Part shown: positions 36,832 through 45,136 of the stretch, in pieces | Layout: each line of letters starts with the position of its first letter | Position numbering within the stretch: the first letter of the stretch is position 1 | NCBI RefSeq assembly: GCF_013359945.1 | Contig: NZ_JABWCS010000220.1 | Span: forward strand, 186,001-250,000 | Origin: Paenibacillus agri | GTDB lineage: Bacteria > Bacillota > Bacilli > Paenibacillales > Paenibacillaceae | Reading direction: 5' to 3' | DNA: 64,000 bases | Made by a program: the position numbers and the translations under genes | Notes under the pieces: generated by a model | The model's database searches: none | The model's input: the letters and a program-made list of their open reading frames with translations, nothing else | Told to the model about the DNA's origin: nothing

Positions 36832-36861
36832 GTCTTATTCCGCCTTTGCCTATCATAAATT
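36832..36861 (+). promoter_or_regulatory. Sigma-E-type sporulation promoter of cotJABC
   Basis: GTCTTATT (36832-36839) and CATAAATT (36854-36861) are 14 bp apart and match the sigma-E consensus GTCATATT-14-CATACAAT at 7/8 and 6/8 positions. cotJ is a known sigma-E operon in Bacillus. Confidence 0.6.
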
Positions 36862-36931
36862 AGTTATGAAGGTAAGCGTTCAGAATAACTGCTGCACTCA
36901 GCAGTGAAATGAGCAAAGGAGGATGTTCATA

Positions 36932-37147
36932 TTGAATTCCCAGGAGCGTGTGTATACGCCGTTTAGAGGGCCGTTTGATCCCTGCCCACCAGTACCGTTC
37001 AAGACGTTCGTCGTACCCCCCAACCAGTTCATCAACTTTCAGCCGCCGAATCTCCCGCAATTCAGTCTGCCGGAAGCGTTAAGGTACGGAACCTTGTGGC
37101 CGGCGCTGTTCAGTCCGTATGAGTCCAAGTCGAAAGGAGGGAAATAA
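36932..37147 (+). CDS. cotJA: Spore coat associated protein CotJA
   Basis: A 71-aa Pro/Phe-rich protein with the CotJA hallmark PFDPCPPVPFKTF and aromatic-proline repeats. The TTG at 36932 is the better start: AAAGGAGG lies nine bases before it, whereas the ATG at 36923 abuts that site. It is the first gene of cotJABC, made in the mother cell and deposited in the spore coat. Confidence 0.88.
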   Translation: MNSQERVYTPFRGPFDPCPPVPFKTFVVPPNQFINFQPPNLPQFSLPEALRYGTLWPALFSPYESKSKGGK

Positions 37148-37150
37148 GCC

Positions 37151-37417
37151 ATGGAGGCACAGCCATGCGACCAACGGTATTACGAATTGCTGGAGCAGCT
37201 GCAGGTTCTGGATTTTGCGCTCGTGGAGCTGAATCTCTATCTGGATACCCACCCCGAGGATCTAAAGGCGATCGAGCAGTTCAACCAGCTTACCCAGGAG
37301 CGGACGCGGCTGGCAGGCCATTTTCAGGAGCTGTATGGTCCGCTACAGAATTTTGGGCGTGCCTTTTCCAAATGCCCGTGGGAGTGGAACCAGCCCCCTT
37401 GGCCTTGGCAAGTGTAG
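37151..37417 (+). CDS. cotJB: Spore coat protein CotJB
   Basis: An 88-aa helical protein with the family signature YYELLEQLQVLDFALVELNL, TLYLDTHP-like turn and a Trp/Pro-rich end (PWEWNQPPWPW). It starts three bases after the cotJA stop behind AAAGGAGG. Its role is structural in the coat, together with CotJA and CotJC. Confidence 0.93.
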   Translation: MEAQPCDQRYYELLEQLQVLDFALVELNLYLDTHPEDLKAIEQFNQLTQERTRLAGHFQELYGPLQNFGRAFSKCPWEWNQPPWPWQV

Positions 37418-37465
37418 TGGTCTAATAGGATAGCAGCAGTTCACTAAAGGAGGGGAGCGTCCCGA

Positions 37466-38035
37466 ATGTGGATTTATGAAAAGAAATTGCAATATCCGGT
37501 ACGAGTCGGCAAATGTGACGTGCGGATGGCGCGTTATCTGATGGAGCAATATGGTGGAGCGGACGGTGAACTCGCCGCTGCGCTGCGTTACATGAACCAG
37601 CGGTATGCGATTCCTGACAAAGTAATTGGAGTGCTAACCGATATTTCCACTGAGGAATTCGGGCATCTCGAGATGATTGCGACCATGATCTATAAGCTGA
37701 CGAAAGACGCATCAATTGAGCAACTGGAAGCCGCCGGTCTCGGTCCGAACTATGCGACCCGGGATCACGCCCTGTTCTATAACAACGCCGCCGGTGTTCC
37801 GTTCACCGCTACTTACATTGCAGCCAAAGGCGATCCGCTCGCTGATCTCTACGAAGACATTGCGGCTGAGGAAAAGGCGCGGGCTACATACCAGTGGCTG
37901 ATCGACATGACGGATGATGTGGATCTGCAAGACAGCCTGAAATTCCTGCGGGAGCGGGAGATTGTCCACGCGCTGCGGTTTAAAGAGTCGGTGCAGATTC
38001 TGATTGATGATCGGGGAAAGAAGAAGATTTTCTGA
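37466..38035 (+). CDS. cotJC: Spore coat manganese-catalase-like protein CotJC
   Basis: A 189-aa ferritin-like protein of the Mn-catalase family. Dimetal ligands are seen in the expected order: E35 in GADGE, the EEFGH pair (E63/E64, H67), a later AAEEKA and the REREIVHALRF histidine. The Mn-catalase C-terminal extension is absent, as is normal for CotJC. AAAGGAGGGG precedes the ATG. It ends the operon, followed by a hairpin. Confidence 0.94.
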   Translation: MWIYEKKLQYPVRVGKCDVRMARYLMEQYGGADGELAAALRYMNQRYAIPDKVIGVLTDISTEEFGHLEMIATMIYKLTKDASIEQLEAAGLGPNYATRDHALFYNNAAGVPFTATYIAAKGDPLADLYEDIAAEEKARATYQWLIDMTDDVDLQDSLKFLREREIVHALRFKESVQILIDDRGKKKIF

Positions 38036-38046
38036 GTGGGGAGATC

Positions 38047-38086
38047 AAAAGAGTAAAGCGACTGCATAGTTCGCTTTACTCTTTTT
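38047..38086 (+). terminator. Terminator of cotJABC
   Basis: AAAAGAGTAAAGCGA and TCGCTTTACTCTTTT pair perfectly around nine bases and are followed by T-rich sequence. Confidence 0.88.
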
Positions 38087-38095
38087 AATTTTAGG

Positions 38096-38367
38096 CTGTA
38101 AACACTAGAAGCGGTAAACTCCCCTTCACCAGTTGTCTTAACAGTGAAAAAGAGGGGAAACCTCCCCAACTAACAGCATTTTTGTATCTTATTTATCTTG
38201 AAAATAGGCGAACAAGAGAAATAAGCGCATTTTTGTACTTTATTTTCCTAAAAAAAACTCTGAATGGGTTATTATGGAAGATTTAAGGTACAATATTGCA
38301 CTTAATCTTCTCTAACCTTCAGTTGCAGACGATTCAAGGTACAAAAATGCCGTTAATCACACTTTGA
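38096..38367. repeat. 270-bp intergenic element, copy B (inverted relative to copy A)
   Basis: Units lie at 38171-38191, 38222-38242, 38284-38304 and 38335-38355: spacing 51, 62 and 51 bp, identical to copy A. Shared flanks include GGTAAACTCCCCTTCACCAG, then CCCCAACTAAC. By eye about 80 percent of positions match the reverse complement of 27628-27897. It lies directly behind the cotJ terminator. Confidence 0.85.
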
Positions 38368-38601
38368 TCCTTTTTATGCAAGTTCTATTTTCTGGACTAT
38401 GATTGTTGTTTTAATGCGCTCTACATACATACCATGATATCACCCTTAATTAGGTCGAACTCACCTGTAGTAACTTCCTATGTAGCAGTTTTAGGTATCC
38501 ATAATTAGCTAAAGAAAAATAATACTAACTTGATAAATGGAACAGGAGTTCTTATAATTACCATATTGAAGGCTGTTGAACGGCGAAGGAGAGAGACTGA
38601 T
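38368..38601. other. AT-rich intergenic stretch
   Basis: Low-GC sequence between the repeat element and the yjbR-type gene. Beyond the AAGGAGAG ribosome site at 38586 I see nothing. Confidence 0.5.
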
Positions 38602-38961
38602 TTGAAAAATAATATTATCGAGTATTGCTTAAAGAAGCAGGGAGCGACCGAGGATTATCCCTTTGGATTCACGCCAGTCGTGATCAAAGTTGCTGATAAA
38701 ATGTTCGCGATTATTTTTGAGGAAAAGGGCAAGGATATTCGTTTAAATCTGAAATGTGACCCGGTTATTGCGGAAAACTTGAGAGAGCAGCATGAGAGCG
38801 TTCGGCCGGGATATCACATGAACAAAAAGCACTGGAATTCAATCACGATAGATGGTTCTTTACCAGAGCAGGATATCTTCGATATGATTGATCACTCTTA
38901 CGATATGGTTTTCAAAAAGCTTCCTAAGCGCCTCAGAGAATCTATAGCAGAAATGAACTAA
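38602..38961 (+). CDS. MmcQ/YjbR family protein
   Basis: A 119-aa protein with the CyaY-like fold pattern of the MmcQ/YjbR family: YPFGFTPVVIKVADKMFA, LNLKCDP, ESVRPGYHMNKKHWNSI and LPEQDIFDMIDHSYDMV. The start is the TTG at 38602, with AAGGAGAG eight bases upstream; the longer frame to 38530 is not homologous. YjbR relatives bind DNA or are uncharacterised; the cellular role is unknown. GC is lower here than in the neighbours. Confidence 0.9.
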   Translation: MKNNIIEYCLKKQGATEDYPFGFTPVVIKVADKMFAIIFEEKGKDIRLNLKCDPVIAENLREQHESVRPGYHMNKKHWNSITIDGSLPEQDIFDMIDHSYDMVFKKLPKRLRESIAEMN

Positions 38962-38993
38962 ATAAAGAACTATCGGTAGGCAATCAGATCCAG

Positions 38994-39028
38994 AAATCCT
39001 GTCATCCAAGGGGCGACGGGATTTTTTG
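38994..39028 (+). terminator. Terminator after yjbR-type gene
   Basis: AAATCCTGTC and GACGGGATTT pair (one G-T) and are followed by a T run. The remaining 240 bases before the next gene hold a TATAAT at 39221 with no clear -35 box. Confidence 0.7.
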
Positions 39029-39273
39029 TATTTTAATGCTTCACAATTACAGCATTGAATTGGGCGGAAATTGAATTTAATGAAATAAAAGCAGTTGATA
39101 AAACACTGGTGAAATTTAATTCCAATAATACTCATAGGAATTATTTAAAAACATCTGGACTCTTTCGACAAAAAATGCGAGAATGAATTCAATATTTCTA
39201 ATCATGTATACAGGAATTCATATAATTTAGTAGAGTATACTAGTGAGTCCTGTTCATGAGAGGGTGCTGATTA

Positions 39274-40995
39274 TTGAGTATAGAACAACTTGAGAGTCTT
39301 AGCTGGCAAGGCCTTTACGGTCTGGCAGAGCAGTTATCGAGTCTCTTGCCTGTAAATCTGGAAATTAGGCAATGGAAGGGTACAGCTCATTATGATGCTG
39401 CGTTCATTGCTCGAGAATTGAAGGTTATTGTCGAAAGCCTGGCCATTCAGGAGAATAATGATTATGGTTCTGCTGCAATAGCGGGAGAGGAGTCAGAAGG
39501 GCTGCGTGCCCTATGGTATAGATTGAACACCACAGTCATGTTGTGGGTGGAGGCGGACAATCCGGAAGGCGCAGCGTGGCTTGCTGCCAATCTTCCAGTT
39601 ATCAGAGGCTATGCCCGTTCTTTTAGGGAGATGCTTGCTGGAAGCGAGAGCAGTCGCAAGCTTGCCGCGGAGAACAGCCTGCTCAAGAAAGAGCTAAGTG
39701 CCATGCTCTCTGTGGCACAGGAGGCGCTGCTGGTGATGGACCCGGATGGAAGAATCGTAGAGTTGAATCCGGCAATGTCCAGTCTGCTGGAATCTCCGCG
39801 GACACAGGTCTTGGGGAGTTTTATTCAGGAGTGGATTTCTCCTGGAGATTGGGAGCATCTCAGAGCAGCCCGAGATTTAGAGGAGCGGACGATCGTTCCT
39901 GAACGATCAGGCCGCAGCAGGGCCAATTGGAAGATACGTGTGAAGCCGGTGTATGATGGTGGGCAGCTTGCAACGATTCTGCTTCAAGTCGAAGCCGAGA
40001 AGCTGGAAGGGAAGAAATATCTCTTTCAAAAGCAGACGACTTATCGTTTCGAGGATATCAAGGGCACAAGTGCCCCGATTCGTACGATCAAGGAGATGTC
40101 GCAGCGGGTAGCTTTAAGCGAGGTAAACCTGCTGATTTTGGGAGAGAGCGGGACGGGCAAGGAAGTATTTGCCCAATCTATCCATGCGGCTAGTTCCCGT
40201 AAGGATGGCGCGTTCATCGCGATCAACTGCGCAGCGATCCCTGATACGCTCCTGGAGAGTGAGCTTTTTGGTTATGAGAGCAGCGCTTTTATTGGAAACC
40301 GGAATGAGAGTAAGGCTGGACGCTTCGAGCTAGCCGATGGCGGAACGATATTCCTTGATGAAATCGGAGATATGTCTTTGCATTTGCAGGGTAAGCTGCT
40401 GCGAGTAGTTCAGGAGCGTAAGGTGGAACGGCTCGGAGGCATGGAGCCGATTGATGTAAATGTCCGCATTATCGCCGCTACACATCGTAATCTGGACAGA
40501 ATGGTGGCCGAAGAGAAATTCCGCGAGGATCTGTATTATCGGTTGAACGTCATTCCATTGCACATCCCTCCGCTGCGTGAGCGGAAGGAAGACATCCCGC
40601 TGTTGCTGGAATATTTCATGAAGAACGTTTCGCTAAAATACGGGCGTATGCCGAAGCGGCTTTCGCCACAGGTGCTGGAACGGCTCCTGCTGTATGACTG
40701 GCCGGGCAATGTGCGTGAGCTAGAGAACGTAGTAGAGCATTTTGTTCAACTGGAGATTGGTGATCTGGTTACGCTACAGAGTCTGCCAGCGCAAATCCGC
40801 GGGCAAATTCCAGGGGTAATGGCTCCGGGACGGCGTAGCACTCGTCATCTGGAGGAAAATCACGAAAAAGAGACGATCATTCAGCTGTTGAATCAGCTCG
40901 GAAGAGATACTGAAGGCAAACGGATGGTAGCAGAGAAGCTTCAGGTCAGCTTGCCGACCCTGTATCGCAAAATCAAGAAGTTAAAAATTAAATAA
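39274..40995 (+). CDS. PAS-AAA+-HTH transcriptional regulator with degenerate GAFTGA loop
   Basis: A 573-aa NtrC-like regulator heading the hydantoinase cluster. Residues 1-140 form an unassigned helical sensor; 145-240 a PAS domain (LLVMDPDGRIVELNPAM); 258-490 the AAA+ domain with Walker A GESGTGKE (290-297) and Walker B GGTIFLDEIGDM; 525-573 a Fis-type HTH (KLQVSLPTLYRKIKKLKI). The loop that contacts sigma-54 should read GAFTGA but reads SAFIGN (337-342), with Ile for the essential Thr. No -24/-12 promoter was found before 41249. It may therefore act with sigma-A, as TyrR does. The start is the TTG at 39274, behind GAGAGGG. Confidence 0.88.
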   Translation: MSIEQLESLSWQGLYGLAEQLSSLLPVNLEIRQWKGTAHYDAAFIARELKVIVESLAIQENNDYGSAAIAGEESEGLRALWYRLNTTVMLWVEADNPEGAAWLAANLPVIRGYARSFREMLAGSESSRKLAAENSLLKKELSAMLSVAQEALLVMDPDGRIVELNPAMSSLLESPRTQVLGSFIQEWISPGDWEHLRAARDLEERTIVPERSGRSRANWKIRVKPVYDGGQLATILLQVEAEKLEGKKYLFQKQTTYRFEDIKGTSAPIRTIKEMSQRVALSEVNLLILGESGTGKEVFAQSIHAASSRKDGAFIAINCAAIPDTLLESELFGYESSAFIGNRNESKAGRFELADGGTIFLDEIGDMSLHLQGKLLRVVQERKVERLGGMEPIDVNVRIIAATHRNLDRMVAEEKFREDLYYRLNVIPLHIPPLRERKEDIPLLLEYFMKNVSLKYGRMPKRLSPQVLERLLLYDWPGNVRELENVVEHFVQLEIGDLVTLQSLPAQIRGQIPGVMAPGRRSTRHLEENHEKETIIQLLNQLGRDTEGKRMVAEKLQVSLPTLYRKIKKLKIK

Positions 40996-41248
40996 TCCAG
41001 ATTTAAAATTCAGCACAGGGAATCATCGGATTTTTATTGTATTTAAAAAGTGAGAAAAATAGATAAAAACAGAGAAAAACAAAGATATATATTAAAATAT
41101 TATCTTATTTAAACTAATTTAAAGAATTCAAAGTGATAATTAAAATGATAAAAGTGATATGGCTCCAATAACCAGCTTGAATATTTGAAAAGATTCTCGG
41201 AATTAACTGTGTTCAGAAACAAAATGACATAAGAAAGGGGGCAGAAAG
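40996..41248 (+). promoter_or_regulatory. Very AT-rich control region before the hydantoinase-like operon
   Basis: A 250-base A-rich stretch with repeated AAAAACA/GATAAAA words, a likely target of the upstream regulator. TGGCTC at 41159 is not followed by a correctly spaced TTGC, so it is not a sigma-54 promoter. AAGAAAGGGGG serves the next gene. Confidence 0.4.
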
Positions 41249-42361
41249 ATGGGCTGGAGAATTACCGGTGAACAGTTGGCACATATCGGACTAGGTGCGA
41301 ATCTGCTTAGCTCAGGCGGGGGTGGAGATACTTACACTTTTCAGGCATTGGCTCTGTCGGTAATCGATCACCAGCGTGGAATTGAAGTTATCTCTTTCGG
41401 TGAACTGGGAGCTGAAGATTACGTTGTGATCATCGGGGCCACCGGATCAGCTGCCCTATGTGAAGAGATGATTCCTTCAGGACAGGAGGTGATCACGGCA
41501 CTCCGTGCTTATGAGGAACGTCTCGGACGCCGGGCAACAGCAGTGATGCCGCTTAATATTGGAGGCGCGAACGCGCTTATTCCGCTGATTCTGGCAGCCC
41601 AGTGCGGATTGCCGGTGGTGGATGGAGATGGCATGTCCCGGACCTTTCCTGAGTTACATATGTCCTCACTGCATCTAGCTGGGGTCCAAGGGAACTCGCT
41701 GGCGATGACTAGTGTGTCTGGAGAAACGGTGTACTTAGCCGAACCGGATAATATCTTGTTATCACAGCTTGTGATGCAGACGACGCAGGACATGGGCGGA
41801 GTTGCTTATTTTGCCGGATTAGGCGTTAGTGGACAAGCGTTGTCTACTGCTATTATTCCGAATACGTTAAGCACCTCCTGCGAGCTTGGCCGGATTGCTC
41901 ATGAGGCTAATGATGTGCCGCAATGCTTGAGCGATTTCCATGCCTGCTTCTCTAATTCCATCTATGGTCGTCCGCAAGTCCTGATTAGAGGCAAAATCTA
42001 TGGCGTGCTGCGGCAGTTTGTTGACGGATTGGTAGAGGGTAGCTTTCACATTGCCGGCACCGGCCGCTACGAAGGAGCTGCACTAGAAATCCGCTACAAA
42101 AATGAGTATTTGTCGGCCCGCCGCGGTGACTCATACGTATGTCTCACCCCGGATTTGCTGCTAGTTCTTGATGAAGAACGGCTATCTCCCTGTATGGTGG
42201 ATGAGATTGAAGAAGGCATAACGGTGACGGTAATGGGGATTCCAGCTCCCAACGTCCTGCGGACAGGTGAATTGTTGAGTTACATCGGTCCAGAGGCCAG
42301 TGGAATTATGGAGCCTTACACACCTGTTGAATTGTTGGCTGGCAAGGGGTGGCTGGAATGA
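41249..42361 (+). CDS. DUF917 / S-methyl-thiohydantoin-desulfurase-like protein, copy 1
   Basis: A 370-aa cytoplasmic protein of the DUF917 family (now also called S-Me-THD after a thiohydantoin desulfurase of ergothioneine breakdown). Signatures: GANLLSSGGGGDTYT, NIGGANALIPLILAA, VVDGDGMSRTFPEL and a C-terminal domain with CLTPDLLLVLD. It overlaps the following hydantoinase-like gene (ATGA at 42358) and is repeated as a second pair at 44039. It probably acts on the same ring compound as its partner; the reaction is not proven by sequence. Confidence 0.88.
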   Translation: MGWRITGEQLAHIGLGANLLSSGGGGDTYTFQALALSVIDHQRGIEVISFGELGAEDYVVIIGATGSAALCEEMIPSGQEVITALRAYEERLGRRATAVMPLNIGGANALIPLILAAQCGLPVVDGDGMSRTFPELHMSSLHLAGVQGNSLAMTSVSGETVYLAEPDNILLSQLVMQTTQDMGGVAYFAGLGVSGQALSTAIIPNTLSTSCELGRIAHEANDVPQCLSDFHACFSNSIYGRPQVLIRGKIYGVLRQFVDGLVEGSFHIAGTGRYEGAALEIRYKNEYLSARRGDSYVCLTPDLLLVLDEERLSPCMVDEIEEGITVTVMGIPAPNVLRTGELLSYIGPEASGIMEPYTPVELLAGKGWLE

Positions 42362-43938
42362 GAATGGGCATTGATGTGGGCAGCACCTACACTGCCGCTG
42401 TAATTATCAGCGAATCAGGCAGGCTGCTTGGGCAAGCCAAGTCCAGGACAACGGCAGATATTTTGTCAGGCATCCGGACTGTCATCGGACAGTTGCTGGA
42501 AGAGAATGGAATAGAACCGCAGCAAGTCAAAGGGATTTTCATAGGAACCACACATCTACTGAATGTCTTGTCCCATGGTCAAGGAATTGCGGATACGGCG
42601 CTCATACGAATCTGCAAACCTTCCAAAATCCATTACGGACTGGGCTGGCCGCCTGCGCTCCTGGAGCATGTGAAATGGATGGAGCAGATTCCCGGCGGCT
42701 TTGATTTTACGGGCCGGAAGCTAAGCGGGGAAAATGACCAGCCGGAGCTGGATCGACTCATCCGGCGTCTGGTAGAGAGTGGGGTAGGCGCAGTGGCAAT
42801 CGTAGGCACCTTCGCTCCGCTCTATGAAGAAGAGGAGCAGCGCATGGCGACGTTGCTCCGTGAGGCGCTGCCGCAGCTCTCGATCTCCCTGTCTCACCAG
42901 ATCGGCAGTGTAGGATTTTTGGAGCGGGAGAATGCGACATTGATCAATGCCATGCTCTCCCAAGTTATGCGGGACTCAATCCAGCAGCTTTCAGGGCTGT
43001 TCGGTGAAGCACAGTTACATTGCCCGTATTGGTTCACACAGAACGACGGATCGATTCTCTCCCTAGATCGGGCTGCTGCTTTTCCCGGATTTGCCGTAGC
43101 ATCGGGAATTGCCAACAGCTTGCGAGGCAGTGCCTATCTGACCGGCATTCCCGACTGTATTGTTGTGGACATGGGCGGCAGCAAAACAGAGGTGGGGCTG
43201 GTCATCGGGGGAGAGCCGCAGGAGCATATCAAAAGCGCCAGACTGCTGGGTATCCGTGTTAACCTTCGGCTGCCGAAGGTGGTGACTCTGCCTTTTGGCG
43301 GCGAGACCCCGGTGTATATCAGGGATGGAGAGATTACTGTTGGGCATGACTGGCCCGTTTCGGGATCAGAAGCGGGCCAAGCCAATCCCGAACATCTAAA
43401 GGGGGAACCGCTGGAAGCAGCGGCGGGCAGCTTGACCGAGGCTTTTCTGCGGCGGCTGCCAGAGGAACATCCTTTGCGCCGAGAATACGGCAAACCGCTT
43501 GGGCATTGGCGGGAAGTAGACGCGGAACAGGTGGTTCGCCGCACCATTGCTACGCTGCGCGAGACGATTGAGCAGCTCCAGACCGCGAGGGACAAGCTGC
43601 CGGTTGTGCTCGTAGGTGGAGGCAGCGCCCTGCTGAAGGAGAAGCTGTTCTATAAATACGGCGAGCTTGTGCAGCCGCCGGCGTTTCAGCTGTGCACCGC
43701 GGTCGGCGCTTGTGTAGCGCCGGTAGGGGTGCAGCTGGATCGGATCTGTTGGCTGCAGAACGAGACCAAGGAGGCGGCGCTGCAGAAGGTCAAGCAGGAG
43801 GCGATCCAGCAGCTGCTGCAGGACGGAGCCCTGGAGGACAGCATTTCTTTTGTCCAGATGGAAGAGATTCCTTTTGACTATTACTCAGGAGAAGTGATCC
43901 GGTTCCGGATTAGAGCGGTAGGACAGCTTAAGCTGTGA
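42358..43938 (+). CDS. Hydantoinase/oxoprolinase-like ATPase, copy 1 (divergent nucleotide loops)
   Basis: A 526-aa ASKHA-fold protein of the hydantoinase A/oxoprolinase family, short form. The two phosphate-binding loops deviate from the norm: GIDVGSTYTAA where GIDVGGTHTDA is seen in copy 2, and VDMGGSKTEVG where copy 2 has LDVGGTTTDIG. Both acidic/hydroxyl positions are thus changed, which may alter ATP use. The start is the ATG at 42358 overlapping the previous stop (42364 is an alternative). It would form a unit with the DUF917 protein before it. Confidence 0.87.
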   Translation: MRMGIDVGSTYTAAVIISESGRLLGQAKSRTTADILSGIRTVIGQLLEENGIEPQQVKGIFIGTTHLLNVLSHGQGIADTALIRICKPSKIHYGLGWPPALLEHVKWMEQIPGGFDFTGRKLSGENDQPELDRLIRRLVESGVGAVAIVGTFAPLYEEEEQRMATLLREALPQLSISLSHQIGSVGFLERENATLINAMLSQVMRDSIQQLSGLFGEAQLHCPYWFTQNDGSILSLDRAAAFPGFAVASGIANSLRGSAYLTGIPDCIVVDMGGSKTEVGLVIGGEPQEHIKSARLLGIRVNLRLPKVVTLPFGGETPVYIRDGEITVGHDWPVSGSEAGQANPEHLKGEPLEAAAGSLTEAFLRRLPEEHPLRREYGKPLGHWREVDAEQVVRRTIATLRETIEQLQTARDKLPVVLVGGGSALLKEKLFYKYGELVQPPAFQLCTAVGACVAPVGVQLDRICWLQNETKEAALQKVKQEAIQQLLQDGALEDSISFVQMEEIPFDYYSGEVIRFRIRAVGQLKL

Positions 43939-44038
43939 GAGCAGCATGAGTGATAGAGGCTTCTGACGAGTTGAACGTTTGATTAACAGTCAGGACTGAT
44001 TTGCTAAAAAAGATAAGACATATGAAGGAGCCGAGCGT

Positions 44039-45136
44039 ATGCGTAAGATTGAAAGTCACCATTTGGAGGATATTGCATTAGGCGCTGCTGTACTGGGCAC
44101 GGGTGGGGGAGGTGACCCTTATGTGGGCCAACTGATGGCTATGGCGGCTATTGAAAAATATGGCCCTGTGAACTTGATCTCGCCAGAAGAGCTGGACGAT
44201 GAAGCATGGGTAGTGTCCGTTGGTATGATGGGGGCGCCCACGGTAGTCGTGGAGAAGATTCCCGGAGGGCAAGAACCCCTACAGGCCTTTGAAGCGCTAA
44301 AAGCACATACGGGGAAGGAGATCAGCGCGATTTTTCCGATTGAGATCGGCGGTATTAATTCTCTGATTCCCGTTATTCTCGCCGCTACAACAGGCTTGCC
44401 ATTAGTAGATATTGACGGGATGGGACGTGCATTTCCAGAGCTGCAGATGGTTACCTTCCATCTGGTGGATATCCCTTCCGGTCCGGTGGCGATGGCTGAT
44501 GAGAAAGGAAATTCCGTAATTGTGAATGGCGTGGATAGTGTATGGAGTGAGCGGATCGGCCGCCAAGCACTGACTACGATGGGCGGCTCGGTGACGACCT
44601 GCGATTATCTGATGCAGGGCTTCCAGCTCAAGGAAGCAGGCATTCATCATACCTTCAGCTTGGCACAGCGTATCGGGGAGACGGTTCGGAGTCTGAAGCA
44701 TCGGAACCAAAGCCCGGTCGAGGCGCTGGTAGAAGAAGTAGCGGGAACGCTGCTGTTCACCGGCAAGGTCAACAACTTGTTGCGCCGGAACAGCGGAGGG
44801 TTCACCAAAGGCGAAGTGAGTCTAAGCGGTCTGGGGCAGGATCAAGGCCGGACGTTCACCCTGTACTTCCAGAATGAATTTTTGGTGGCAGAGGCTGACG
44901 GAGAAGTGGTGGCAACCACACCGGATCTGCTGACCGTTGTGGATGTAGAGACAGGGGTTCCGGTGACTACCGAATCCCTGCGTTACGGCAACCGGCTAGC
45001 GGTAATTGCTATTCCCTGCAACGAAAAATGGAGAACGGTGAAGGGGATTGAAACGGCGGGTCCGCGTTATTTCGGATACAACGTAGATTACATCCCGTTG
45101 GGTGAAGAAAGCAAGGAAAGAAGGGTGCTTCAATGA
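44039..45136 (+). CDS. DUF917 / S-methyl-thiohydantoin-desulfurase-like protein, copy 2
   Basis: A 365-aa paralogue of the protein at 41249, with GAAVLGTGGGGDPYVGQL, EIGGINSLIPVILAATTGLP, VDIDGMGRAFPELQM and ATTPDLLTVVDVETG. AAGGAGCCGAGC precedes the ATG after a 100-bp gap from copy 1 of the hydantoinase-like gene. It overlaps the next gene by ATGA (45133-45136), exactly as in the first pair, so the pair is an expressed module that was duplicated or acquired twice. Confidence 0.9.
   Translation: MRKIESHHLEDIALGAAVLGTGGGGDPYVGQLMAMAAIEKYGPVNLISPEELDDEAWVVSVGMMGAPTVVVEKIPGGQEPLQAFEALKAHTGKEISAIFPIEIGGINSLIPVILAATTGLPLVDIDGMGRAFPELQMVTFHLVDIPSGPVAMADEKGNSVIVNGVDSVWSERIGRQALTTMGGSVTTCDYLMQGFQLKEAGIHHTFSLAQRIGETVRSLKHRNQSPVEALVEEVAGTLLFTGKVNNLLRRNSGGFTKGEVSLSGLGQDQGRTFTLYFQNEFLVAEADGEVVATTPDLLTVVDVETGVPVTTESLRYGNRLAVIAIPCNEKWRTVKGIETAGPRYFGYNVDYIPLGEESKERRVLQ

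Noticed and set aside
41150..41200. Sigma-54 promoter before the DUF917 gene
   Set aside because: TGGCTC is present but no TTGC at the required spacing; TTG lies six bases too far.
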